From: UBA4427 sp045106235
GTDB lineage: Bacteria > Myxococcota_A > UBA9160 > UBA4427
Assembly (NCBI GenBank): GCA_045106235.1
Contig: JBGCEJ010000023.1
Span: 310,001 to 374,000, forward strand
Length of the DNA: 64,000 nucleotides
Direction of reading: 5' to 3'
Made by a program: the position numbers and the translations under genes. The notes below the pieces were generated by a model, which did not search any database, was not told the DNA's origin, and saw only the letters and a program-made list of their open reading frames with translations. How positions within the stretch are numbered: the stretch's first letter is position 1; each line of letters begins with the position of its first letter. This document shows positions 25,212 to 34,553 of the stretch, piece after piece.

Positions 25212-26159
25212 CTAGACGCCGAGCTTCTGCCGCGCATGCGCGACATCCCGGGCAATCTGGGCCTTCAGGGCATCGACCGAGTCGAAACGCTCTTCGCCCC
25301 GAAGTCGGCCCTCGAAGCAGAGGTCGACTTCCTGTCCGTAGAGATCGCCGCTCCAGTCGATCAAATGGGCCTCGGCGACGAGGTCGCGGCCGTCCCGAAA
25401 CGTTGGCCGGTAGCCCACATTCGTCACCACGGGGAAAGACTTCCCTGCGAGCGACCCCGTGGAGGCAACGCATCGCAGACGCCCGTAATAGACCCCAGGA
25501 GCGGGTAAGATCTCCGTCTCGGGGGCGAGATTGGCGGTCGGAAAGCCGATCGTGCGCCCTCTCTGGTCGCCCTGGGTCACCTTGCCCCGAGCCTGGAAAG
25601 GACGTCCGAGTAGAATCGAGGCCTCTTCGACCTCCCCTTCGGCGAGGAGCTCACGGATTCGAGTGGAATTGACATCGCGACCTTCGACGGAGACTTCCGG
25701 CACAACTGTGACCGAGAACCCCAAATGAGGGCCCCGCTCAGTCAACATGCGCATCGATCCCTCGCGGTCCCGCCCAAAATGAAAATCGTATCCGACGTAA
25801 ACCTCAACGGGTTGAATACACTCGTGCAGATGATGCTGAATGAAACGCTCTGGGGTCACCTTCGCGAAATCGAGGTTGAATGGCTCGGCCACGACCACGT
25901 CGACCCCCAAGGCCTCGAGGGTCTCGGCTTTCTGCTCGAAGGTCTCGAGCAGGCGCGGCGATTTCTCCGGCTGCAGAACCCGTCGTGGATGAGGCTCGAA
26001 GGTATAGAGGATCGATTCTCCCTCCAGGGCCTTGGCACGGGAAATCACGAGATCAAGAATCGCCTGGTGCCCGCGATGCACACCGTCGAAATTGCCGATC
26101 GTCATCACGGGGCGCCGAAACGAACGCGTGAAATCAGAAATGCCTCGAAAGATTTCCAA
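25212..26159 (-). CDS. ribF: Bifunctional riboflavin kinase / FAD synthetase
   Basis: Makes FMN and then FAD from riboflavin. The 315-residue protein has the usual two domains: an N-terminal nucleotidyltransferase (VMTIGNFDGVHRGHQ near 20-34, then DFHFGRDREGS) and a C-terminal riboflavin kinase (GKVTQGDQRGRTIGFPTANL near 190-210, VTNVGYRPTF near 245). Complete. It is divergent from the LptG-like permease with only 29 bp between the starts, and it is separated from pilB by about 290 bp. Confidence 0.96.
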   Translation of the reverse strand: MEIFRGISDFTRSFRRPVMTIGNFDGVHRGHQAILDLVISRAKALEGESILYTFEPHPRRVLQPEKSPRLLETFEQKAETLEALGVDVVVAEPFNLDFAKVTPERFIQHHLHECIQPVEVYVGYDFHFGRDREGSMRMLTERGPHLGFSVTVVPEVSVEGRDVNSTRIRELLAEGEVEEASILLGRPFQARGKVTQGDQRGRTIGFPTANLAPETEILPAPGVYYGRLRCVASTGSLAGKSFPVVTNVGYRPTFRDGRDLVAEAHLIDWSGDLYGQEVDLCFEGRLRGEERFDSVDALKAQIARDVAHARQKLGV

Positions 26160-26188
26160 CCTATTCCCTCATCGCTAGGCTGCCGCCC

Positions 26189-27310
26189 GTGCGTATCCTG
26201 ACGCGCTACTACATCGTCCGATTTCTAGGTCTCTTCGCGATGACTTTCGTCGCAGGCCTATTGATACTCGCCACAATCGAGATGGTCCTCAACCTCGATG
26301 ATCTCTCATCCTTTGGCCCGGGTCGCGAAGCCGCGGACGGCACCGCAGGCGCCTTGCGCTATCTCGCCATCCGGATCGTCGCGGACTATCTGACTGAGCT
26401 GCTCCCCATCACGAGCTTCCTCGCGATGTTTTTGACCTTTGCTTGGGCGGGAAGAAATCTCGAACTCGTGGTTCTTCAGGGGGGCGGTATTCGCGTCCTC
26501 CGAGTCCTCACGCCGGTCCTCTGTGTCGCGTTGATCCTATCGCTTGGAGCCGCCCTTGCCCATGAGACAATCGTCCTTGAGGCGCGTCGCATTTGGGCCC
26601 AGGAAACCCGGGGTGATCGCGACGCTCTCAAGATGAATCTCGATCAGCGCTCGGATCGACGTGCCTTCTGGCATCACCGGGGTCGAACGATCACCAATAT
26701 TGCGTACGCCGACCCCGTGACTCGCAGCCTCCATCACGTCGAAATCTTCGAGCGGGGGCCGACAGGGCGTGTCTCGCGTGTGATTCGGGCCGAGCGCGTG
26801 CTCATCGGCGAGGACGGGAGCTGGGCGCTCGAAAACGCGGGAGCTTGGCGCTTCGATGCGGAATCCGACTCGAAACCGCCCGATTTTGAGTTCAAGGCCT
26901 CGATGCATCTGGATCTCGAGACTTTGGGCGGCGATGCGTTGCTTGGGGCCGAGCCGCGCGTGCTGTCCCTTGCGGAGCTAGCGGACTACGTCTCAAGCCA
27001 TCGCGAGCAGAACACATCCAGGCTCCGTCAGGTGCAGGTGCGGTTTCATGAAAGGCTGAGTGGCCCCTGGCTCGTCTTCGCTTTCTCGCTGCTCGCTTTG
27101 CCTTTCGCGCTTGCCGTGGGCGCGAGTGGTCGGTTTGCAAAGCCAGCAGCCGCAGCGCTTTGCGCCTTGGGCGCGTTCTTTCTTCTTCGCAGCGCCGGCG
27201 CCACGCTTGCCCAGGAGGGCCTAGTCCCAGCCGCTTGGGCGCCTTGGATCCCCCTTGCCCTAGTCTTGATCGCGAGCCCTCTCGCCCTCAGACATGTGCT
27301 GAAGCCCTAG
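26189..27310 (+). CDS. lptG: LptF/LptG-family lipopolysaccharide export permease
   Basis: A 373-residue inner-membrane protein of the YjgP/YjgQ family, the membrane part of the LptBFG transporter that extracts LPS. Three membrane segments in the N-terminal 125 residues, a periplasmic beta-jellyroll region (about 130-275) and three C-terminal segments match the family. The start RILTRYYIVRFLGLF is typical. Only one such gene is present here; which of LptF and LptG it is cannot be settled, and LptG is a guess. The start is GTG at 26189. Confidence 0.85.
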   Translation: MRILTRYYIVRFLGLFAMTFVAGLLILATIEMVLNLDDLSSFGPGREAADGTAGALRYLAIRIVADYLTELLPITSFLAMFLTFAWAGRNLELVVLQGGGIRVLRVLTPVLCVALILSLGAALAHETIVLEARRIWAQETRGDRDALKMNLDQRSDRRAFWHHRGRTITNIAYADPVTRSLHHVEIFERGPTGRVSRVIRAERVLIGEDGSWALENAGAWRFDAESDSKPPDFEFKASMHLDLETLGGDALLGAEPRVLSLAELADYVSSHREQNTSRLRQVQVRFHERLSGPWLVFAFSLLALPFALAVGASGRFAKPAAAALCALGAFFLLRSAGATLAQEGLVPAAWAPWIPLALVLIASPLALRHVLKP

Positions 27311-27393
27311 CGTGCATCGGAGGCGCCGGGTGCATGCATAGCGGCCAGAGCGGCCCTAGCGGGCATCAAGGGCATCACCAGATGTGAGCCGGA

Positions 27394-28311
27394 TTAGCGG
27401 CGGCGAGCCTTGTCACCTGCGCTGGGATCGAGGTAGCGGAAGAACTCGTGGTCCGGCGGGAGAACCATCGTTGTGTTTTCGCCGATGGTCTTCCGGTAGG
27501 CCTCAAGGCTGCGCGTGAACGCGTAGAACTCCGCATCGATCTGGTATGCGTCGGCATAGATCTTTGCGGCTTCCGCGTCGCCCTCGCCTCTCAGGACTTC
27601 GGCGTCGGCATGCGCCTGAGCCAGCAGCTCTCGCGCGTCCCGGTCCGCCTTGGCGCGCATCTCACGCGCCTCACGTTCACCGATCGCTCGCTTCTCCCGG
27701 GAGATCGCCCGGCGCTGTTCCCGCATCTGTTCGAAGGTGGCCTGTTCAGTAGGAAGCGGAAGTTCCGTCCGGTTGATCCGAACATCGATGACTTCGACGC
27801 CATTATCGGTTAGAGCCTGACTGGCCTCTTCGTCGAGTTGTTCGAGTGCACTGGCTCGGGCAAGCAGCTCGGCCATCGTGAGTCCGCCGACGGCATTCCC
27901 CACAAGCGAGCCAACCGTGCGCTGAATCCGTTCCTGCGCCTCATCCATTCCGCCCGGAAAGCTCCTTCGGAACTCAAGCGGCGAGGTGATTCGCCAGAGC
28001 ACGAAATAGTCCACGATCAGCCGCTCGTTCCCGACGATCTCCATCTCAGTGGCCGCGGCGTTCAAATACTGAATCTTCTTGTCGAAGACCTGGACGTCAT
28101 CGATGAAGGGAAGTCGAATGAACGGAATTTCCGAATCCCCCATGCGTCCGACACCGGCCTCGGTGAGTTCAGCGACCGGCTTTCCCAAACGCAGGACCAG
28201 GCGGTATTCATCCGCCCGGTTGATGACGAGCGGCCCCTTGTCATATTGGGCTGCCCACAACAGGCCGACCAACAATGCGGCGACAACGATCAATCCAAAT
28301 AGAAACCGCAT
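27394..28311 (-). CDS. hflC: Membrane protease regulator HflC
   Basis: A SPFH/prohibitin protein of 305 residues with one N-terminal membrane segment (about 3-20), the SPFH domain (about 20-200) and a coiled coil rich in Ala, Arg and Glu (about 200-270). The EYRLVLRLGKPV and YRKTIGENTTMVLPPDHEFFRYL segments are typical of HflC. With HflK it forms a cage around FtsH in known bacteria. Its start overlaps the hflK stop by one base (TAATG). Confidence 0.95.
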   Translation of the reverse strand: MRFLFGLIVVAALLVGLLWAAQYDKGPLVINRADEYRLVLRLGKPVAELTEAGVGRMGDSEIPFIRLPFIDDVQVFDKKIQYLNAAATEMEIVGNERLIVDYFVLWRITSPLEFRRSFPGGMDEAQERIQRTVGSLVGNAVGGLTMAELLARASALEQLDEEASQALTDNGVEVIDVRINRTELPLPTEQATFEQMREQRRAISREKRAIGEREAREMRAKADRDARELLAQAHADAEVLRGEGDAEAAKIYADAYQIDAEFYAFTRSLEAYRKTIGENTTMVLPPDHEFFRYLDPSAGDKARRR

Positions 28312-29363
28312 TATTGCCCTGCTCCTTGGCTCGATCCGCGTCCAGCCGCGCTCGCATTGCCCAACGGGAACATGGGTAACATGTTCACCGTGTTCGGTTC
28401 GACGATGACTTTCTCCACGCCCGGCAAAACCTCTTCCATCGTTTCTAGGTAGAGGCGGCGTCGGGTGACCTCGGGCGCTGCCTTGTACTCCGTGACCAGC
28501 GCCTTAAACCGGGTCGCCTCACCCTGGGCTTCGATCTTCTTGGCCCGCTTATACGCCTCGGCCTGCTGCAGAAGCTCGGCCACTTCGGATCGCGCGCGTT
28601 CCATAATTTCGCGGGCATCACCCGTCGCCACGAGAGAGGACCGCTTCTCGTCCTGTCCCGCGCTGACGACATCGGCGAAGGCCTCGCGCACAGCATCAGG
28701 CGCCTGGGGCTTCTCGAGGTTGATCCGGCCGACATTGAATGCGGATGCGTGCCCTGTCACTTCGAAATAGGAGTCCAGCATCTCCGTGAGCTGCTCTTCA
28801 GCCTTTTTCGCAACTTCGTCACGATCTTGAGAGAGCACAGCGTCGATGGTTCGACTGCCGATCTCACTGCGCATGGCCGCCTCGGTCGCGTCGTGCAGGA
28901 TCTCGGCGGGATTGGCCATAGAAAAGGCAAACGAGAAGGGATCACCCACCTCGTACTGCAGCTCGTAGGCCACGTTCACGATATTACTATCGACGGTCTG
29001 AATCGCGTCTCGTTTGATCTGCTGCGCGATTTCGGCCTCCTCCGCATCGCCGGGCGTCCCTTGGGTCGACCGCGTGGGCTGGGCGCCGAAGGATTCCGTT
29101 CGCAGACGGCTCGTATTCACGATCTCATGCGATTCGAGCGGCGGCGGCCAATGTCCCCATGGCCCTTCTATGCTGCGGACGCGATCGAATGCACCGAGCC
29201 GCAGAATCACTGCGGATTCCCCGGGCTCGAGTTCGTAGTAGCCCTGGTAGGCCCAGCCCCCCAAGACCGCCAGCGATATCAGCAGCAGCGTCGTATTGAG
29301 GATCGTCCGCGTTACGCCGCGCCCCGCTTTTTCAGAGGCGTCGAGTTCCTTTTCCGGTGCCAA
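28311..29363 (-). CDS. hflK: Membrane protease regulator HflK
   Basis: A 350-residue SPFH protein: one membrane segment (about 22-42), the SPFH domain (ELEPGESAVILRLGAF near 47-62) and a long helix rich in Ala/Glu (about 235-300), ending in EKVIVEPNTVNMLPM. Partner of HflC. The TTG start directly follows the slipin stop; GGGGACG is placed correctly for it. A Thr/Gly-rich insertion of about 15 residues at 95-110 is unusual but does not disrupt the domain. Confidence 0.95.
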   Translation of the reverse strand: MAPEKELDASEKAGRGVTRTILNTTLLLISLAVLGGWAYQGYYELEPGESAVILRLGAFDRVRSIEGPWGHWPPPLESHEIVNTSRLRTESFGAQPTRSTQGTPGDAEEAEIAQQIKRDAIQTVDSNIVNVAYELQYEVGDPFSFAFSMANPAEILHDATEAAMRSEIGSRTIDAVLSQDRDEVAKKAEEQLTEMLDSYFEVTGHASAFNVGRINLEKPQAPDAVREAFADVVSAGQDEKRSSLVATGDAREIMERARSEVAELLQQAEAYKRAKKIEAQGEATRFKALVTEYKAAPEVTRRRLYLETMEEVLPGVEKVIVEPNTVNMLPMFPLGNASAAGRGSSQGAGQ

Positions 29364-30206
29364 TTATGCGTCCCCAGCTGCGGGCTGCCCGGGTGCCGGG
29401 CTGCCTCCTGATTCATTTTTCTGCCGATTCGATGCGGCTTCACTCTTCTGTTCCTGGCTTTTCACCATCTGATCATAGAACGGCGCGATCAGGTCCACCG
29501 GGATCGGGAAGAGCGTCGTAGAATTATTTCCACCCCCGGCGATTTCCGCCAGCGTTTGGAGGTACCGAAGCTGAATACCTGAGGGCTCGCTGGAAAGCGT
29601 CGCCGCCGCGTCGGCCAGGCGCTGAGCGGCCTGCAGCTCACCTTCTGCGAGGGTGATCTTCGCGCGCTTGTCGCGTTCGGCCTCGGCTTGCTTCGCCATC
29701 ACGCGCTGCATCTCGCTGGGCAGATCGATCTGCTTGAGTTCGACTGACCGCACCTTGACGCCCCACGGCTCCGTTTGCTGGTCGATGATTTCTTGCAGCT
29801 TCTGATTGATCTGTTCTCGGTCTGCCAGCAGATTGTCGAGTTCGGCCTGGCCGCAGACTGATCGCAGCGTCGTCTGAGCGAGCTGCGAAGTTCCGTAGAG
29901 ATAGTTCTCCACTTCGATGACGGCTTTTTCCGGATGGACAACGCGGAAATAGAGCACCGCGTTCACCTTGACCGAAACATTGTCGAGGGTGATCACTTCC
30001 TGCGCAGGCACGTCCATGACGATCTCGCGCAACCCGACCGTGACCATTTTGTCGACGCCGGGAATGATCCAGCGAAAACCCGCCATCCGTGTGCCCTGGT
30101 AGCGCCCAAGTCGAAACACCACGCCGCGTTCGTATTCTTTGAGAATCCGAACGCCGAAAAACAAAAGCACGGCGATGACAAACAGAAAAATCGGTATTGC
30201 GACCAA
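29364..30206 (-). CDS. Slipin (stomatin-like SPFH membrane protein)
   Basis: A 280-residue slipin: one N-terminal membrane segment (about 3-22), the SPFH core with EYERGVVFRLGRYQG near 24-38 and the VKVNAVLYFRV segment near 78-88, and a helical C-terminus with LQTLAEIAGGGNNSTT. Slipins form microdomain scaffolds, and their partner NfeD protease is encoded immediately upstream, as in many bacteria and archaea. The last 25 residues are polar and low in complexity. It is directly joined to hflK. Confidence 0.95.
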   Translation of the reverse strand: MVAIPIFLFVIAVLLFFGVRILKEYERGVVFRLGRYQGTRMAGFRWIIPGVDKMVTVGLREIVMDVPAQEVITLDNVSVKVNAVLYFRVVHPEKAVIEVENYLYGTSQLAQTTLRSVCGQAELDNLLADREQINQKLQEIIDQQTEPWGVKVRSVELKQIDLPSEMQRVMAKQAEAERDKRAKITLAEGELQAAQRLADAAATLSSEPSGIQLRYLQTLAEIAGGGNNSTTLFPIPVDLIAPFYDQMVKSQEQKSEAASNRQKNESGGSPAPGQPAAGDA

Positions 30207-30245
30207 CTGGTGTTCTCCCTCCGAAGGGTTCTGAACTTCGGTGCG

Positions 30246-31652
30246 CTAGGCGCTTTTCGCTTTGCGGACGTGCAAGACGAGACCACTCACGGAAACGATC
30301 TCGACGGGCTCACCCGCTTCGATCTCTTCTTCCGCCGTCCCGTTCCAGTACTCCCCGCGTACCCAGACCTTACCGCGCCCAAACTGACCAGGCTCGATCG
30401 CCGTCTCGACTTTTCCGACGAGACCGATCATGGCATCCACCCCAGCCGTTTGCTCAGACATGAATGAACGCCCCAGACTGTAGACGATGAAGGCGCCGAC
30501 CACCGTGATTGCAGCGGCAATCGGGACCAGAACTTCCCAGAAAGAGACGCTCAGATCCGAAGCTTCCGGGCGATCAAAGACCATCGTTCCCCCAACGAGG
30601 AAACAAATGATCCCGGCGACGAAAAGCGCACCAAAAGAAACGATAAAAAGCTCGGCGATCAGAAGCCCCAGACCGACCAGCACCAGCATCATGCCGACCC
30701 AGGAAAAGGGTAAAATCTGCATCGAAAAGGCCAGCATGACCAAGGCCACGAGCCCCACCACCCCCGGCACGATCATTCCGGGGCTCTGCACTTCCATGTA
30801 GATACCCGCAGCCGCCAAGACCAAGAAGACGATCGCCAGGTTCGGATCCGTGAGGAAATCGAAAATGCTCTGGAGCAGCGTCTCTTCGACCTGAACGAAG
30901 CGCAGGCCCGCTACCTGCAAAGCCTGTGTTTCTCCGTCGACCTGCGTTTCCCGCCCTTCGATGGCGGCCATCAATTCCTCTCGGCCATCGGCGATGAGAT
31001 CAATCACGCCCAGCTCGAGCGCCTCCTCAGCCGTGACCGCAACAGAATTCAGCACCGCCTCGCGCGCCCATTCGACATTCCGATTGCGCTGTTTCGCGAT
31101 GGATTCGACGTAGGCCGCGAGATAGTTCTCCATCTTCTGGGTGATGACATCCTGCGCTGCGCTTTGGGCGGCCTCTTCGTCGGATGGCTCCTCTGCGTCG
31201 CCGCCCGGCGCGCCGCCTCCTCCGCCACCCCCTGCGCCACCAAAGGCACTCACGGGATGCGCGGCGCCGATGCTCGTTCCGGGCATCATTGCGGCCACGT
31301 TGGATGCGAGGGTGATGAATGTGCCGGCGGAAGTGGCGGTGGCCCCTCGCGGCGTGACAAATACGATCGTCGGGACGGTCGCGTTGAGCATCGCCTGAAT
31401 GATGTCCTGCGTAGAGGAGACCAGTCCACCGGGTGTATCGAGCTCGATCAAGACTGCGGAGGCCTTCGCCTCTTCCGCCTGGGCGATCGCGCCGATCAGA
31501 TAATCAGCGCTCGCGGGATTGATCGATCCGTCAATCGTGACGACGAAGATCTCTCCCGGGGCCGCGCTCGCGGTCGCCCCTCCGAGCATCCCACCCAGAA
31601 GCAAGCCAAAGAGTGCCAGCAGCGTGGCGCCCTTCGATATCCAGCGATTCAT
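30246..31652 (-). CDS. NfeD-type membrane serine protease (ClpP-class)
   Basis: A 468-residue protein with a signal peptide (about 1-32), a ClpP-like protease domain (about 33-245) with the Ser-Lys dyad region TSAGTFITLASN near 107-118 and a KMENY.. helix with Lys near 175, four membrane segments (about 275-390) and a C-terminal OB-fold NfeD domain (about 405-468). A Gly- and Ser/Glu-rich insertion follows HPVSAFGG at about 140-165. It is the long NfeD1b form and probably cleaves membrane proteins together with the slipin. It overlaps coaBC by 4 bp. Confidence 0.93.
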   Translation of the reverse strand: MNRWISKGATLLALFGLLLGGMLGGATASAAPGEIFVVTIDGSINPASADYLIGAIAQAEEAKASAVLIELDTPGGLVSSTQDIIQAMLNATVPTIVFVTPRGATATSAGTFITLASNVAAMMPGTSIGAAHPVSAFGGAGGGGGGGAPGGDAEEPSDEEAAQSAAQDVITQKMENYLAAYVESIAKQRNRNVEWAREAVLNSVAVTAEEALELGVIDLIADGREELMAAIEGRETQVDGETQALQVAGLRFVQVEETLLQSIFDFLTDPNLAIVFLVLAAAGIYMEVQSPGMIVPGVVGLVALVMLAFSMQILPFSWVGMMLVLVGLGLLIAELFIVSFGALFVAGIICFLVGGTMVFDRPEASDLSVSFWEVLVPIAAAITVVGAFIVYSLGRSFMSEQTAGVDAMIGLVGKVETAIEPGQFGRGKVWVRGEYWNGTAEEEIEAGEPVEIVSVSGLVLHVRKAKSA

Positions 31653-32866
31653 TGGCCCTCTCGAAGCTTTTCGATGCGATCGAAAAGCTGTGCCGCGACG
31701 GCGGCCTTCGGGAGGAGTGGGAGCTCCTCGGCAGGCTGATCCGGCCAGACAAACAGGACTGCGTTCGCATCGACCTCGAACCCCGCATCCGCGCGAGAGA
31801 TATCGTTGGCCACGATCAGATCGCAGCCCTTTCGCGCAAGCTTTCGCTGGGCCGAGGCCACGACGTCGTGGCTCTCTGCTGCGAATCCGACGATCGTCCG
31901 GTCCCCTTTGCGCTGGCTAATCTCGTGCAGAATATCGGGGTTTTGAACGAGCTTGAGGGTCATCCCCTCGCCCTCGCCCAGCGCCTCTTTCTTGATTTTG
32001 CGTTCGGCGTCATGTCCTTCCGGCATCTCGGGACGGAAATCCGCGACGGCGGCAGCTTTGACGATAATCGAGGCCGCATCGAATTCGGCCAACACGGCAT
32101 CTCGCATAGAGAGAGCGCTTCGTGCATCAATTCGCCGGACGCCAAAAGGGGTCGGCAGGCTCGTCACCCCGGCAATCAAGACCACTTCAGCACCGCGCCG
32201 GGCGGCTTCTTCTGCGATCGCAAAACCCATCTTGCCCGAGGAACGATTCGTCACGGAGCGCACCGCATCAATCGGTTCGGCGGTTCCGCCCGCCGTCACA
32301 ACGACCCGCTCGCCCTCGAGCGAATTCGCGCCGAGAGCCAAATCGGCGGCGGCGGCGATCACGCCGGGATCGCTCATGCGTCCCAGTCCCTCCCAGCCGC
32401 AGGCCAATTCTCCTGCGTCGGGACCCACGAAAGTAATCCCGCGTGCTCGAAGCGTTTCCAGGTTGGCCTGGGTCGCCGCATGGCTCCACATATTCACGTT
32501 CATCGCAGGCGCGACGAGCACAGGAGCCTTCGTCGCCAAGAGCACTGCGGTCACGAGATCGTCGGCGAGGCCATGGCTCATCTTGGCCAGGAGGTTCGCA
32601 GTTGCGGGCGCGACCAGAACAAGATCGGCCCAGTCCGCGAGACCAATATGGTCGATCTCCCCCTCTTCTCCGGAGTCGAAGAGATCCTTTCGGACCGTCT
32701 CCCCCGAAACCGCCTGGAGCGAAAGTGGGGAAACGAAACGTGCAGCCTCTGGGGTCAAGGCGCAGCGCACCTCATGCCCCGCCCGCCGAAGCGTACGCAC
32801 GAGTTCGGGTGTCTTGTAGGCCGCGATCCCCCCCGAGATTGCAAGCAAGATTCGACGCGGATCCAT
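31649..32866 (-). CDS. coaBC: Phosphopantothenoylcysteine decarboxylase / synthetase
   Basis: Carries two coenzyme A steps: ligation of cysteine to 4'-phosphopantothenate (CoaB) and decarboxylation (CoaC). The 405-residue protein has the CoaC flavin domain first (LAISGGIAAYKTPELV near 8-23, the DHIGLADWADLVLVAPATAN block near 70-90 and APAMN near 120), then the CoaB domain (VTAGGTAEPIDAVRSVTNRSSG near 185-207). Complete. It overlaps the NfeD gene by 4 bp and lies 160 bp after the phosphohexomutase. Confidence 0.97.
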   Translation of the reverse strand: MDPRRILLAISGGIAAYKTPELVRTLRRAGHEVRCALTPEAARFVSPLSLQAVSGETVRKDLFDSGEEGEIDHIGLADWADLVLVAPATANLLAKMSHGLADDLVTAVLLATKAPVLVAPAMNVNMWSHAATQANLETLRARGITFVGPDAGELACGWEGLGRMSDPGVIAAAADLALGANSLEGERVVVTAGGTAEPIDAVRSVTNRSSGKMGFAIAEEAARRGAEVVLIAGVTSLPTPFGVRRIDARSALSMRDAVLAEFDAASIIVKAAAVADFRPEMPEGHDAERKIKKEALGEGEGMTLKLVQNPDILHEISQRKGDRTIVGFAAESHDVVASAQRKLARKGCDLIVANDISRADAGFEVDANAVLFVWPDQPAEELPLLPKAAVAAQLFDRIEKLREGQ

Positions 32867-33026
32867 GCCGGTTCGTCCTCCGAAGGTTCACCCGCTCCAT
32901 TCCGCGAATGACCAAGAGATTACCTTTTCGGACATACAGCGGCCAACGGCGCCCCAAATGAAGCCTCGCGACGTGTTTCCGCCCCATTGAAGCCGCAAAC
33001 GCCCTCCATCGGGCTCATCTCAGGGT

Positions 33027-34553
33027 TCAGGAGTCGAGCAGCGCGAGCCCGTGGTCGAGTCGAGCGCGTAGCCCCGCCGGATCGCCCGATTCCGCATACA
33101 CCCGAATCAGCGCTTCGGTCCCAGATCGGCGAAAGATCAAGAACCCCTCGTCCGCCAAACCGAGCCGAAAGCCCGAACGATGCGAAGTGGAGACGACGTC
33201 CACGCCTCCCACCTGGTTCGGCGGCTCAGCGGCCAAACGATCCAGGGCAGCATCGCGAAGCCCCGTCCGCTTCGCGGCGTCGCGCCCACATGCGGACGCC
33301 CCAAACTGGGATTCGAGCCGGGCCAGCCGAGCTGCAATCCCTTCTCCGCTATGCGCCACCATCTCCACAATCAGAAGACCGGCGAGGAGTCCGTCCTTAT
33401 CTAGGCCCATTTGGGCCAGCGCGAAACCGCCGCTTTCTTCACCCGCGACATCTGCATCTCCCGCAGCCATGGCTGCGGACAGATGCTTGAAGCCGACCGG
33501 ATAGCGGTGGACCGGAAGTCCATGAGCGGCGGCCACGCGCTCAACCAGCGAGCCGGTTCCTTCCGTGATGGCCACACTGCGCGTGACCCGTCCGGTCTCG
33601 GCCAGGTAATCCACAAGCAGCGCGATCATCTGTGTCTCTGTGAGTACGCGACCCGTGGCATCGACCACGCCGAGACGGTCCGCATCCCCGTCCGTTGCGA
33701 GCCCAACGACCCCCGCTGACGACAGCGACCGATCGCGGACCTGCTCGCAGAGGCCATCCAGCCGGCCCGCTTGCGGATCCGGCAGCCCCCCTCCGAAATA
33801 AGGATCGGGCTCGCCGCGCAGCGTCTGCACCTGGGCTCCCGCTTTGGTGAGGACGGGACCGAGCACGCTGCCGCCTGCACCATGCATCGCGTCATAGACC
33901 ACCTCGATTCCCGCGCTCGCGATCAGCTCTGCGTCCAGCACTCGCTCGAGCGCCCTCTCATAATCCGCCGTGAAATCGTGCCGCTGGATCGGCGCCGCAT
34001 CCGGAATTACGCGGTCCTCAGCGCGGCGCTTCTCCGCTGCGGCCTCGATCTTCGCCGCTTCCGCATCGCTCACCGCGGCGCCTTCACTCGTAAACACTTT
34101 TAACCCGTGATCCTGGGCGGGATTATGACTTGCGGTGAGAACCAACGCGGCCGCAGCTTTACCGCCCCTTAAGGCAGGGTTCGTGGTCTGGCTCTTCGCG
34201 TGAGTCGGCGCGTGAGTCATCGCATGGGTCATCGCCGGAGTCGGCGTCAATCGACTGGCCAGGATGGGTTTCAAGCCTTCAGAGACGAGGACATGGGCCG
34301 TGCGCTCAGCCATCAGACGACTCGCGAATCGCCCATCCCAACCGACCAGGACGCTATGTCCTTTCTGCTCTGTCCTAAGCCAATCGGCGATCCCGCGGAC
34401 AAGCCGACGCATCCGCGGGAACGTGACTTCCTCGCCCAGGTTTCCGCGCCAGCCACTTGTGCCGAAGCGAATCATGTCGGCAGGATCGCGTTGGCGATCG
34501 ATCAAGCGTGCTGCTCGGGGCGCCGCAGCCTCGTCGGGCCGCTGAGAGGTCAT
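33027..34553 (-). CDS. Phosphoglucomutase/phosphomannomutase family protein
   Basis: A 508-residue alpha-D-phosphohexomutase. The active-site serine loop TASHNP is near 145-150, the metal loop DGDAD near 265-270, the sugar loop GEESGGF near 355-361 and the phosphate loop RRSGTEALIRVY near 470-480. Substrate specificity cannot be told from these. Between TPTPA and the serine loop a tandem M-T-H-A/P-T-H-A stretch plus about 15 residues enlarges the usual spacing (33 bp of 12-bp repeats at 34197-34232). The start at 34553 overlaps the coaD stop by 4 bp. Another ATG 26 codons later would begin just before the conserved IRFGTSGWRG motif. Confidence 0.9.
   Translation of the reverse strand: MTSQRPDEAAAPRAARLIDRQRDPADMIRFGTSGWRGNLGEEVTFPRMRRLVRGIADWLRTEQKGHSVLVGWDGRFASRLMAERTAHVLVSEGLKPILASRLTPTPAMTHAMTHAPTHAKSQTTNPALRGGKAAAALVLTASHNPAQDHGLKVFTSEGAAVSDAEAAKIEAAAEKRRAEDRVIPDAAPIQRHDFTADYERALERVLDAELIASAGIEVVYDAMHGAGGSVLGPVLTKAGAQVQTLRGEPDPYFGGGLPDPQAGRLDGLCEQVRDRSLSSAGVVGLATDGDADRLGVVDATGRVLTETQMIALLVDYLAETGRVTRSVAITEGTGSLVERVAAAHGLPVHRYPVGFKHLSAAMAAGDADVAGEESGGFALAQMGLDKDGLLAGLLIVEMVAHSGEGIAARLARLESQFGASACGRDAAKRTGLRDAALDRLAAEPPNQVGGVDVVSTSHRSGFRLGLADEGFLIFRRSGTEALIRVYAESGDPAGLRARLDHGLALLDS
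34197..34232 (-). repeat. 12-bp tandem repeat in the phosphohexomutase gene
   Basis: Three 12-bp units (plus-strand consensus CGC-RTG-RGT-CRK) follow each other and encode M-T-H-A, M-T-H-A and P-T-H-A. They expand a loop just before the catalytic serine. Confidence 0.8.

Noticed and set aside
31613..32911. 432-codon plus-strand open frame opposite coaBC
   Set aside because: It shadows coaBC, whose motifs are clear; no protein family pattern.
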